From positions 1 through 64,000 of the forward strand of contig JOBE01000019.1 of assembly GCA_000717735.1 (NCBI GenBank): a DNA stretch of 64,000 nt, given 5' to 3'. Both the position numbers and the translations under genes were made by a program. Shown here piece after piece: positions 17,464 through 25,082 of this stretch. The notes beneath the pieces are model-generated. The model searched no databases. It was not told the origin of the DNA and worked only from the letters and a program-made list of their open reading frames with translations. Position 1 is the first letter of the stretch. Every line of letters starts with the position of its first letter. The DNA is from Streptomyces griseoluteus (lineage in GTDB: Bacteria; Actinomycetota; Actinomycetes; Streptomycetales; Streptomycetaceae).

Positions 17464-18081
17464 ATGGTTACTTCACGCTCCACGGCCGCCGCTCGGCCGG
17501 AAGGGGCGTCCCTGCGCCGCCGCGGTCCCGTGCTCGAGAAGGCCATCCTGGAGGCCACGCTCGACCAGCTGGGCAGCGTCGGCTGGAACGGTCTGACGAT
17601 GGAGGGCGTCGCCGTCGGCGCGCAGACGGGTAAAGCCGCGGTGTACCGGCGCTGGCCGTCGAAGGAGGACCTCGTCGCGGACGCGCTCCAGGCCGGACTG
17701 CCGGCGCTCGACGAGGCGCCGGACCTCGGAAAGGTGCGCGAGGACCTGTACGAGCTGTGCCGCCGGGTCCGGGACGTCATGTACTCCAAACCCGGCTTCG
17801 CGCTGCGCGCAGTGCTTCACGAATGCGATGCAGAGTCCGCCGAGAGGTTCCATGACCTGATCGTCACGGGAGTCGTCGAACCCTCGGCCCGACTCTTCAG
17901 CGAGGTGCTACAGCGCGGAATCGCAAGGGGAGAGGTGCGCGCGGACGCGAACGACGACCTGGTTCTCGACGTCATCCCGGCCATGTTGATGTACCGCTCC
18001 AAAGTGTGCGCAAGCGAATGGCCAGATGTCGAGATCGCCGATCTGATCGACCGGATCATGTTGCCGCTGCTGCGGGTGTGA
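17464..18081 (+). CDS. TetR-family repressor of the adjacent MFS exporter
   Basis: A 205-residue TetR regulator. The N-terminal helix-turn-helix covers ILEATLDQLGSVGWNGLTM then GVAVGAQTGKAAVYRRWPSK (residues about 29-75). A helical ligand domain follows, with LYELCRRVRDVMYSKPGFAL and a C-terminal DUIP-type helix. It is divergent from the MFS gene with two operators between, the standard arrangement for a local efflux repressor. ATG 17464 is the start. Nothing in the sequence names the ligand. A hairpin follows the gene at 18089-18111. Confidence 0.92.
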   Translation: MVTSRSTAAARPEGASLRRRGPVLEKAILEATLDQLGSVGWNGLTMEGVAVGAQTGKAAVYRRWPSKEDLVADALQAGLPALDEAPDLGKVREDLYELCRRVRDVMYSKPGFALRAVLHECDAESAERFHDLIVTGVVEPSARLFSEVLQRGIARGEVRADANDDLVLDVIPAMLMYRSKVCASEWPDVEIADLIDRIMLPLLRV

Positions 18082-18088
18082 CGCGGAC

Positions 18089-18111
18089 GGGCCGCCTCCG
18101 AAAGGCGGCCC
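18089..18111 (+). terminator. Hairpin terminator after the tetR gene
   Basis: A 9-bp stem (gggccgcct pairing with aggcggccc) with a 5-base loop, 7 bases after the stop codon. Confidence 0.7.
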
Positions 18112-18207
18112 ACCGAGGCCCCGTGCCCTGGCGCGCACGCCCCTCGGGCCCCCTCGGGGAATCCGGGTATCGCGTGAGGCACCGAGCGGCGTAACCTGTC
18201 AGGCGCC

Positions 18208-18918
18208 ATGCCCTACGAACCACCCACCCACACCGTCGAGCGGTCGCTCCGAGCCACCACCGGCGCCAGGATCGTCGCCGGAGTGGACGAGGTCGGACGC
18301 GGCGCCTGGGCCGGCCCCGTCACGGTGTGCGCGGCCGTCACCGGTCTGCGCCGGGCGCCCGAAGGGCTCACCGACTCCAAGCTGCTCACCCTCAAGCGCC
18401 GTACCGCGCTCGCCGTGGAACTGGAAGGCTGGGTCACGGCGTACGCGCTCGGCGACGCCACGCCGCAGGAGATCGACGAGCTCGGCATGACCGCGGCCCT
18501 GCGACTGGCCGCGGTCCGGGCCCTCGAAGGACTCCCCGAACGGCCCGACGCGGTGATCCTCGACGGCAAGCACGACTACCTCGGCAGCCCCTGGCAGGTC
18601 CGTACGGTGATCAAGGGCGACCAGTCCTGCATCGCCGTGGCCGCCGCCTCCGTGATCGCCAAGGTCCGGCGGGACGCCGTCATGGCCGAGCTGGCCGCAG
18701 GGTCGGAGGAGTACGCGGCGTACGCCTTCGGGGCCAACGCGGGCTACCCTTCGCCGGTCCACAAAGCGGCGCTCGAAGAGCTGGGGCCCACCCCTCACCA
18801 CCGTCTCTCCTGGTCGTACATGGACGCCATGCCCAGGTGGCGCCACCTCAAAAAGGTCCGCCTCTCCGCCGAGGCGGTCGCGCTGGAAAGCGGGGGCCAA
18901 CTCGGCTTCGACTTCTGA
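18208..18918 (+). CDS. rnhB: Ribonuclease HII
   Basis: A 236-residue RNase HII, which cuts the RNA strand of RNA-DNA hybrids and at single ribonucleotides in DNA. The catalytic acids are visible: Asp and Glu in [13 protein letters not shown] (near residue 27), an Asp in [10 protein letters not shown] (near 119), and another acid in the KVRRDAVM segment. SVIAKVRRD and [11 protein letters not shown] are also family motifs. Length is usual for actinobacteria. ATG 18208 follows a short leader. It is the first of two tandem genes with the conserved unknown that follows, as seen in other streptomycetes. Confidence 0.95.
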   Translation: MPYEPPTHTVERSLRATTGARIVAGVDEVGRGAWAGPVTVCAAVTGLRRAPEGLTDSKLLTLKRRTALAVELEGWVTAYALGDATPQEIDELGMTAALRLAAVRALEGLPERPDAVILDGKHDYLGSPWQVRTVIKGDQSCIAVAAASVIAKVRRDAVMAELAAGSEEYAAYAFGANAGYPSPVHKAALEELGPTPHHRLSWSYMDAMPRWRHLKKVRLSAEAVALESGGQLGFDF

Positions 18919-18922
18919 TCTT

Positions 18923-18963
18923 CCGGTCGCGGGACCCTGCCGAAGGGCCTCCCGTGCGACCGG
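18923..18963 (+). terminator. Possible weak hairpin after rnhB
   Basis: An 8-bp stem (ccggtcgc pairing with gcgaccgg) with a long, partly paired loop directly follows the rnhB stop. It is weaker than the other hairpins in this window. Confidence 0.4.
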
Positions 18964-19024
18964 GGTGCACATGCGTGCCCACCCGCCGGTGCCTCCCGCA
19001 GCGGCGTTTGATAGACATCCACTC

Positions 19025-19678
19025 ATGCCTCTCATCCCCGAGGAGCCTCAGATTCACGAGAGCGCCCAGGGTCCCCGCGCCACCGCGGCCACCGGCCGCC
19101 CCGCGTCGACCCCCCGTCCCGTACCCGGCCCGCGTTCCGCGGCCACTCCGCGGCCCGGACGCCCCGTCCCCGGTCCCAGGCCCGCGCCGCCGGCCCCGCG
19201 CCCGGCCCCCGTCGCCGGCCCGGCCCCGGCGAACGCCCCGACTCCGGCGAACACCCCGGAGAATCGTTCCGACCAGCGGTCCGCGCCGCAGCTCCAGCTG
19301 ATCCCGGCCCCCGTCGTCGGCGCGCTCGACGCCGCCGAAGAGGCCCTGGACATGCTCCTGGAGAGCGGCCGGGCGCCCGGCGAGATCCTCGTCCTCACCA
19401 CCGGCGAGCCGCACCCGTGGACCACGCACGAGCTGTCCTTCGGCGAGGCGTCCTACTGGGCGCAGCAGGAGGCCGGGGACGACGTGTTCTTCGCACCCGC
19501 CGCCGCCGTCGAGCGGGCGGCCTCCCGACCCGTGGTGATCGTGGCCGTCAACGGCGGAGACGACGAGGCGACCGCCAAGGCCCTGCCGTCGGCGATGGCC
19601 CGCGCCGGCGCGCTGCTCATCGTCTGCGGCGACCAGCAGCGCGTCACGACGCTCCTCGGAGCGGGCGCCGGCGTCTGA
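19025..19678 (+). CDS. Conserved Streptomyces protein with proline-rich N-terminus
   Basis: A 217-residue protein I do not recognise by family name. Residues about 15-85 are a disordered Pro/Ala/Arg stretch (PGPR, PAPP and similar). The C-terminal 120 residues are ordered, with LIPAPVVGALDAAEEALDML, GEILVLTTGEPHPWTTHELSFG and a hydrophobic strand PVVIVAVNGGDDE followed by GALLIVCGDQQRV, suggesting an alpha/beta fold. ATG 19025 is preferred over 18965 because the family starts MPLIPEEPQIHESAQ. There is no signal peptide or membrane span. It lies between rnhB and recQ, where a gene of this kind is expected in streptomycetes. Confidence 0.7.
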   Translation: MPLIPEEPQIHESAQGPRATAATGRPASTPRPVPGPRSAATPRPGRPVPGPRPAPPAPRPAPVAGPAPANAPTPANTPENRSDQRSAPQLQLIPAPVVGALDAAEEALDMLLESGRAPGEILVLTTGEPHPWTTHELSFGEASYWAQQEAGDDVFFAPAAAVERAASRPVVIVAVNGGDDEATAKALPSAMARAGALLIVCGDQQRVTTLLGAGAGV

Positions 19679-19701
19679 CCGACTGCGCCCGCCTGCCGTC
19701 C

Positions 19702-19731
19702 CTCCGCCGGACCGAGCCCGGCTCGGCGGAG
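19702..19731. terminator. Hairpin between convergent genes
   Basis: ctccgcc...ccgagc pairs with gctcggcggag, leaving a 3-base bulge. It lies between the converging genes that end at 19678 and 19752. Confidence 0.5.
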
Positions 19732-19751
19732 GAGCGGGGTCGTCCGCGCGA

Positions 19752-20381
19752 TCAGCGCGCGGCGGCGCGGCGCAGCGGTTCCGCCGAGCCGCTCGCGGGT
19801 CTCGGCGTGAGCCGACCGAGCTCGGCCGGCCCGTCGCCGAGCGGCAGCGGGAGCGAGTCGGAGCTGGGGCGACGCCCGCCCCGGCCCTCGCCGAGCACCT
19901 GCCAGCCCCCACGGGTCAGCGTGATGTACGCGCCGCAGCGGAGACCGTGCAGGGTGCAGGCGTCCCGCAGGCCCCACATCCACGCACCGTCCTCCTCCGT
20001 CCAGCGCTCGTCGCCCTCACGGCAGTACAGCAGGACAGCGGTCCGCACCGGTGTGCGCCTGCGGAGGTCGTGCGGAATGACCCGCCGCAGATGCGCGAGC
20101 AGCGCGTTGCGGAACTCCCAGCCGTCCGCAGGGACCGGCCGCCGCACGAACGAGGCGCTGGCGGCGAGGCGGTCCTCGTGGTCCAGGACCGCCAGAACCG
20201 CCGTCGAGGGCGTGGGCGTGTGGCGCGAGTGCAGTCCGCTGACGACCTCACGCGGATTGCGCAGCAGCGGGACCCCCGCCGCGGACCACTCGGCCGGTTC
20301 GAGTATCCGAGCGAGGCGGCTGGCGGACACGGACGACGATCTGAGCGAGGCGGCTGTGGACGGAGCGAATCCGAGGGTCAC
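19752..20381 (-). CDS. Conserved actinobacterial protein of unknown function
   Basis: A 209-residue protein without a recognised domain. The central part (AVLAVLDHEDRLAASASFV, then LRRVIPHDLRRRTPVRTAVL and RTAVLLYCREGDERWTEED) reads like a mixed alpha/beta domain, and the segment resembles those of DNA-repair-associated proteins (RadC/JAB-like in outline), but the metal motif HxH...D is absent so I do not assign it. GTG 20381 follows GGGAGGACC directly. It is divergent from recQ across 370 bases. The basic C-terminal tail (PLRRAAAR) suggests nucleic-acid or membrane contact. Confidence 0.65.
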   Translation of the reverse strand: MTLGFAPSTAASLRSSSVSASRLARILEPAEWSAAGVPLLRNPREVVSGLHSRHTPTPSTAVLAVLDHEDRLAASASFVRRPVPADGWEFRNALLAHLRRVIPHDLRRRTPVRTAVLLYCREGDERWTEEDGAWMWGLRDACTLHGLRCGAYITLTRGGWQVLGEGRGGRRPSSDSLPLPLGDGPAELGRLTPRPASGSAEPLRRAAAR

Positions 20382-20751
20382 GGTCCTCCCTTCGGATACG
20401 CGCCCGCGAGGCGGGCAAGGTCGGGCGAGGGCGCACCACAGCACAGTCCTTCCGGACCGCTGACGGGCCGTGCGGGGCGGTTTCCCAATTCTTGCGGGCC
20501 CGTGCGCGAGCGGCAACGAGCAATTGGGACCGCTGACGGGAATGCGTTGGTATGCCACTCATATCCCTGCCCAGTTGCCCATTGTTCACTCCCCGTTTCC
20601 CCTCCTGTTTCACCTCCGGACGGGGAGCACCAGCGGAAACGTCCCTTCCGCTCCGGTCGCCGGGGGCGACGCCCGGCGACGGCTCGCCGCGAGGACGGTG
20701 GTACGCCGGGTGGATTCGCCGATTGTCAGTGCCATCGGGTTGCATGGGGGT
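20382..20751. other. Divergent intergenic region upstream of recQ
   Basis: No gene is visible. It contains a 14-bp direct repeat (ggaccgctgacggg at 20454-20467 and 20527-20540) and a short inverted pair, cccaatt (20484-20490) and aattggg (20522-20528). A GTG-initiated frame runs through it into recQ but lacks codon bias before 20752. Confidence 0.5.
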
Positions 20752-22911
20752 ATGGACAACCTGGAGCTCCGTGCGGAAGCCGATGCCATCCTCGCTGAAC
20801 TCGTCGGCGCCCCGGCGGGCTCGGCGCGGCTGCGGGAGGACCAGTGGCAGGCGGTGGCCGCCCTGGTGGAGGAGCGACGGCGTGCGCTGGTGGTGCAGCG
20901 TACCGGCTGGGGAAAGTCTGCGGTCTACTTCGTCGCCACCGCTCTGCTGCGCCGTCGTGGCTCCGGGCCGACGGTGATCATCTCGCCGCTCCTCGCGCTG
21001 ATGCGCAACCAGGTCGAGGCGGCGGAGCGGGCCGGCATCCGGGCGCGCACCATCAACTCGGCCAACCCCGAGGAGTGGGACACGATCTACGAGGAGGTCG
21101 AGCGCGGCGCGAGCGACGTCCTCCTCGTCAGTCCGGAGCGGCTCAACTCGGTGGACTTCCGCGAGCAGGTGCTTCCCAAGCTCGCGGTCACGACCGGTCT
21201 CCTCGTCGTGGACGAGGCGCACTGCATCTCCGACTGGGGACACGACTTCCGCCCCGACTACCGCCGCCTGCGAGCCATGCTCGCCGAGCTCGCGCCCGGC
21301 GTGCCGGTCCTCGCCACCACCGCGACCGCCAACGCGCGCGTCACCGCGGACGTGGCCGAGCAACTGGGCACCGGCGCGGGCGAGGCCCTGGTGCTGCGCG
21401 GCTCCCTGGAGCGGGAGAGCCTCCGGCTTGGCGTGGTCCAGCTGCCGGACGCGGCGCACCGCCTGGCCTGGCTCGCCGAGCACCTCGACGAGCTCCAGGG
21501 CTCCGGAATCATCTACGCCCTGACCGTCGCCGCGGCCGAGGAGGCCACCGCCTTCCTGCGGCAGCGCGGCTTCAACGTGGCCTCGTACACGGGCCGTACG
21601 GAGAACGCCGACCGGCTGCAGGCCGAGGTCGACCTGCAGCAGAACCGGGTCAAGGCACTGGTCGCGACCTCCGCGCTGGGCATGGGGTTCGACAAGCCGG
21701 ACCTCGGCTTCGTGATCCATCTCGGCTCCCCGTCCTCGCCGATCGCCTACTACCAGCAGGTGGGCCGCGCCGGCCGCGGGGTCGAGCACGCCGATGTCCT
21801 GCTGCTGCCCGGGAAGGAGGACGAGGCCATCTGGCGGTACTTCGCCGACACCGCCTTCCCGCCCGAGGTGCAGGTCCGCCAGACCCTCACCGCCCTCGCC
21901 GACGCGGGGCGGCCGCTGTCCGTGCCCGCCCTCGAGGCCGCGGTGGACCTCCGCCGCACCCGCCTGGAGACCATGCTCAAGGTCCTCGACGTGGACGGGG
22001 CGGTGAAGCGGGTCAAGGGCGGCTGGACGTCGACCGGCGCGCCGTGGGCGTACGACTCCGAGCGCTACGCCTGGGTGGCCCGGCAGCGGGCCGCCGAGCA
22101 GCAGGCGATGCGCGACTACGTGAGCACGACCCGGTGCCGGATGGAGTTCCTGCGGCAGCAGCTGGACGACGAGGGCGCGACCCCGTGCGGTCGCTGCGAC
22201 AACTGCGCGGGTGCCTGGGCCGACACCTCCGTGTCGGCGGAGACGCTGACGGGGGCGGCGAAGGAACTGGACCGCCCCGGTGTGGAGGTCGAGCCGCGCC
22301 GCATGTGGCCGACGGGGATGCCCGCCCTGGGCATCGACCTCAAGGGGCGTATCCCGGCCGGCGAGCAGTGCTCCACCGGGCGCGCTCTGGGGCGGCTCTC
22401 GGACATCGGCTGGGGCAACCGGCTGCGCCCCCTCCTCGCGGACAACGCACCCGACGGGCCGGTCCCCGACGACGTGCTGAAGGCCGCGGTGGCCGTCCTC
22501 GCGGACTGGGCCCGCTCACCGGGCGGCTGGGCGCGGGACACCGCGGACGCCTCCGCCCGGCCGGTGGGGATCGTCGCCGTACCGTCCCTGTCCCGCCCGC
22601 AGCTGGTCGGCTCCCTCGCCCAGGGAATCGCGAGCATCGGGCGTCTGCCGTACCTGGGGACCCTGACCTACACCGGGCCGGACGGGGCTCACGCGGCACG
22701 TCGCAGCAACTCCGCACAACGCCTCAGAGCACTGTCCGGTGCCTTCACCGTCTCCGAGGAGCTGGCCGCCGCCCTGGCCGAGTCCTCAGGTCCGGTGCTG
22801 CTCGTGGACGACTGCACCGACTCCGGCTGGACCCTCGCGGTCGCTGCCCGTCTGCTCCGCAGGGCGGGCAGCGGCCCGGTTCTTCCGCTGGTCCTCGCGG
22901 CGGCGGGCTGA
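20752..22911 (+). CDS. recQ: RecQ-family DNA helicase with C-terminal phosphoribosyltransferase domain
   Basis: A 719-residue protein. Residues 1-340 are a RecQ core: LREDQWQAV, Walker A RTGWGKSAVYF (near 53), VDEAHCISDWGHDFRPDY (near 153-170), TATANARV, and QQVGRAGRG. The RecQ-C zinc site is CRMEF then CGRCDNC (near 480). No HRDC domain follows. Instead, residues about 560-719 form a type I phosphoribosyltransferase-like domain with VLLVDDCTDSGWTLAVAARLL (near 683), the PRPP loop pattern. Such fusions occur in actinobacteria. RecQ unwinds recombination and fork intermediates; what the added domain does is unknown. ATG 20752 is the best start, though its ribosome site is poor. Confidence 0.92.
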   Translation: MDNLELRAEADAILAELVGAPAGSARLREDQWQAVAALVEERRRALVVQRTGWGKSAVYFVATALLRRRGSGPTVIISPLLALMRNQVEAAERAGIRARTINSANPEEWDTIYEEVERGASDVLLVSPERLNSVDFREQVLPKLAVTTGLLVVDEAHCISDWGHDFRPDYRRLRAMLAELAPGVPVLATTATANARVTADVAEQLGTGAGEALVLRGSLERESLRLGVVQLPDAAHRLAWLAEHLDELQGSGIIYALTVAAAEEATAFLRQRGFNVASYTGRTENADRLQAEVDLQQNRVKALVATSALGMGFDKPDLGFVIHLGSPSSPIAYYQQVGRAGRGVEHADVLLLPGKEDEAIWRYFADTAFPPEVQVRQTLTALADAGRPLSVPALEAAVDLRRTRLETMLKVLDVDGAVKRVKGGWTSTGAPWAYDSERYAWVARQRAAEQQAMRDYVSTTRCRMEFLRQQLDDEGATPCGRCDNCAGAWADTSVSAETLTGAAKELDRPGVEVEPRRMWPTGMPALGIDLKGRIPAGEQCSTGRALGRLSDIGWGNRLRPLLADNAPDGPVPDDVLKAAVAVLADWARSPGGWARDTADASARPVGIVAVPSLSRPQLVGSLAQGIASIGRLPYLGTLTYTGPDGAHAARRSNSAQRLRALSGAFTVSEELAAALAESSGPVLLVDDCTDSGWTLAVAARLLRRAGSGPVLPLVLAAAG

Positions 22912-23035
22912 GCGTCCGGGGCGTGCCTTCGCGTTCGGGTCCGCCGGGCGCCGCCGGACCGCCGGAAGCACAGCCGCGCATGCGGCACGCCCGGCCGGGG
23001 AGACCAGGCCGGGCGCGCAGCGGACCACGGGGACG

Positions 23036-23577
23036 TCAGCCCCGTGCCTGGAACGTCACCGCGCTCACGTCCCAGAGGAACTCGCCGCCGAGCGGGTTCT
23101 CCGGCCGTTAGGCGCGGAAGTTCCGGACGAGGAACTCCACCATCCCGCAGTCGTAGCGGCTCCACAGCGAGCCGTTGCGCTGGTAGACCACGACCGGCCA
23201 CGTGGCGGGATCGTCGTCCGACGCGTCCCAGCACAGCATGTCGGCGGCGGCGTCGACGCCCCAGGTGATCAGGACCGGAGAAGTGCCCTCCAGTTCGGGT
23301 GTCTTCTCCTCCGTCTCCCAGTCGGCCTCGGCGTTCGCCGTCTCGATCACCATGCCGTCCCGCGGTGCCTGATCCAGCGGCACCTCGGGCTCCGGCCTGC
23401 CGAACGACAGGTAGTTCTGCAGCGCTCCGGCGCCGTAGACCTCCATGTAGCGCTGGTAACCGAGGGGGAACGGCTGCCCCACGTCGCGGCGAGGGCGGTC
23501 CAGTCGACCGTCGCGCCCCCGTCCTTCGGCGGCGGCATGAGCCGTCGCAGGGCGACCAGGCCGGTCGGCTCACTCAT
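23036..23577 (-). pseudogene. SMI1/KNR4-family protein gene, frameshifted and with a premature stop
   Basis: The start is clear: ATG 23577 with GCGAGG upstream, reading MSEPTGLVALRRLMPPP and VDWTALAATWG, a usual SMI1/KNR4 N-terminus. The family continuation GQPFPLGYQRYMEVYGAGAL lies one base out of frame from 23482, which needs a one-base deletion. That frame runs to RNFRA and a TAA at 23108-23110, after which it continues with PENPLGGEFLWDVSAV to a TGA at 23036-23038. With both lesions repaired the protein is 180 residues, the usual length. SMI1/KNR4 proteins often serve as immunity proteins to secreted toxins. Two independent lesions argue for real decay rather than a sequencing error. If the second frame is translated from GTG 23482, a 124-residue fragment would result. 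Confidence 0.8.
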
Positions 23578-24354
23578 CGGTACCTCGCTCCGTTTCCGTT
23601 CGGTGGTCGTCGGCCCGCGTCATGGGTTGGCGAAGCCGCCGGAGCCGGCGGGTGTGACCCTCGCGTCGATGTCCTTCACACGATGTCCCCGACCGCTACG
23701 CCGTCGGGACGGTCGAGATTTCGGCCTGCACGCGCCCGTCGGACAGCTGTCACTACCGGGTATTCGGCGTACGACGGGACGTCAGTTCCACGACGCGCTC
23801 CGTTTCCCGGCCGCCTTGCCTCGTGGCAGTTCCTCCCGACTCGGCAGCATCGGAGCCCCGCCGGTCGACGGCGGCTCCGGCCTGTCCGACCGGCTCTCGT
23901 CCTCCGAGAGCCATCCGGTAAAGGAATCGAAGAAAGAATGGTTCCGACGACAGCCGAAACCACGAGGCAGGCTATGGCCCGCCCGTATCTCGCTTTCACG
24001 TCATTCCCTCCTCCGGCACCCTTCCGCGTTGCGCGGAAACGTGCGCCGACGCGGCGGCGTGGGGTGCTCCGTGGCCGGTCGCGGTGGACCTGACCTAGAC
24101 CGGAGTGCCTCAAGGCGCGCGGAACCAGGCCACTTCCGGACAGGGAAGCGGCCTTGCCAGAGGTGCTCCGGTCGTCGCGGAGGGATTCTTCACCACGGAA
24201 TTGATACACCGTCAACTGGTGGCCCGGTCAGGGCATTTCGCTGACAGCTCCCCGATGATTGAGGACGCCTTGTCCGACTTTTCCGTGTCCTGGCGTCCGT
24301 CTCGTCGAATGGTGTATAACCCAGGCCCCTTCACCTGCGACAGAGAGCGCCGCC
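23578..24354. other. Gene-poor accessory stretch
   Basis: This 777-base stretch between the SMI1/KNR4 remnant and the MmpS-like gene has no convincing intact gene. It has short, high-GC3 frame fragments on the minus strand at 23620-23679, 23696-23749 and 23782-23915. The stretch 23930-24330 has lower GC than its surroundings. A -10-like tataac lies at 24315-24320, ahead of the MmpS-like gene. Confidence 0.5.
23676..23999 (-). CDS. Possible small exported protein, doubtful or decayed
   Basis: A 107-codon frame opens with GTG 23999 behind a strong GGAGGAGGG site and begins VKARYGRAIACLVVSAVVG, which looks like a signal or membrane segment. After residue 30 it turns arginine-rich with poor codon bias and contains a TTA codon. 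A neighbouring frame (from about 23915, LSEDESRSDRPEPP onward, ending at 23782) has better codon use, so a frameshift is possible. It lies upstream of the decayed SMI1/KNR4 gene on the same strand. I cannot tell a decayed gene from chance. Confidence 0.25.
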   Translation of the reverse strand: MKARYGRAIACLVVSAVVGTILSSIPLPDGSRRTRAGRTGRSRRRPAGLRCCRVGRNCHEARRPGNGARRGTDVPSYAEYPVVTAVRRARAGRNLDRPDGVAVGDIV

Positions 24355-24894
24355 ATGCCGATGACCGAACAGCCGGCGGAACCGGATGAGACCGAAATTC
24401 CGGACACCGCAGGGGATTCCCCGGCCGTGAAGGAGCGCCGCATCGACCGCAGCGGCGTCGCCGTCGCCGCGGCTCTGCTGCTCGCGTGCGGCGCGTTCGT
24501 CGCCTACGGCGTCCTCGGCAGCGGGCACAAGAACACCGGCGAGGGCGCGACGGCGACGCCCACCGCCGTGGAGACCCACGACGTGACCTACGAGGTGCTC
24601 GGCGAGGGCACGGCCGACATCTCCTACCGGGGGGCCGACGGCGACAAGGCAGACGTCGCCACGCAGGTCGGCCTGCCGTGGCGGAAGACGGTGAGTGTCC
24701 CGCTCGGGGCTTCCCCCATCGTCAACGTCACCCTCGGCGAGAAGGGCGGTACGGCCAGCTGCACCCTGGCCGTCCGCGGCAAGCACGTCCAACGGGCCAC
24801 CGCCACCGGCGCCTTCGGGCGAGCCACGTGCAGCGGTGAACTCGCCGCCCCCGCCCCGTCCGCAGCCGCTGAAGGGGCCCAGCGGGCCGACTGA
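24355..24894 (+). CDS. MmpS-like membrane-anchored protein
   Basis: A 179-residue protein with a charged cytoplasmic N-terminus (about 35 residues), one membrane helix (VAVAAALLLACGAFVAYGVL, residues about 39-58) and an extracytoplasmic beta domain. The pattern THDVTYEVLGEGTADISYRG, then GLPWRKTVSV, and paired cysteines in SCTLAV and ATCSGE match MmpS-type transport accessory proteins. No mmpL partner is present, so a role in lipid export is not supported here. ATG 24355 is one of two close ATGs (the other at 24361). It is a single-gene unit on the + strand at the edge of the gene-poor stretch. Confidence 0.7.
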   Translation: MPMTEQPAEPDETEIPDTAGDSPAVKERRIDRSGVAVAAALLLACGAFVAYGVLGSGHKNTGEGATATPTAVETHDVTYEVLGEGTADISYRGADGDKADVATQVGLPWRKTVSVPLGASPIVNVTLGEKGGTASCTLAVRGKHVQRATATGAFGRATCSGELAAPAPSAAAEGAQRAD

Positions 24895-24992
24895 GGATCG
24901 AGGCCGCTGATCCCGGGCGGATCACCACATGCTGGCGGAGCGCCGCACTCTACGGCCCGATGCGGGGCGGCGTGCGAGCGAGTCGCCGAACC

Positions 24993-25042
24993 TGTGGACA
25001 ACTCGGCGGGTCGGAGATGTCCCGTTCCGGGAGTTATCCACA
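24993..25042. promoter_or_regulatory. Pair of consensus DnaA boxes
   Basis: TTGTCCACA (minus strand, 24993-25001), the Streptomyces-preferred form, and TTATCCACA (plus strand, 25034-25042), the E. coli consensus, lie 33 bases apart, 41-82 bases before the DUF4192 start. Both are exact 9-mers in a 72% GC genome, where each should be rare. Confidence 0.7.
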
Positions 25043-25082
25043 GGGGTTTCGGATTGAGGGAGATCACGAGACCGTCCTGACC

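Noticed and set aside
23299..24244. Long plus-strand open frames through the gene-poor stretch
   Set aside because: They lack ribosome sites, signal motifs or family-like segments and carry a mixed codon bias.
24960..25082. Chromosomal replication origin because of two DnaA boxes
   Set aside because: Only two boxes are present, whereas Streptomyces oriC has many more between dnaA and dnaN, and neither gene is here.
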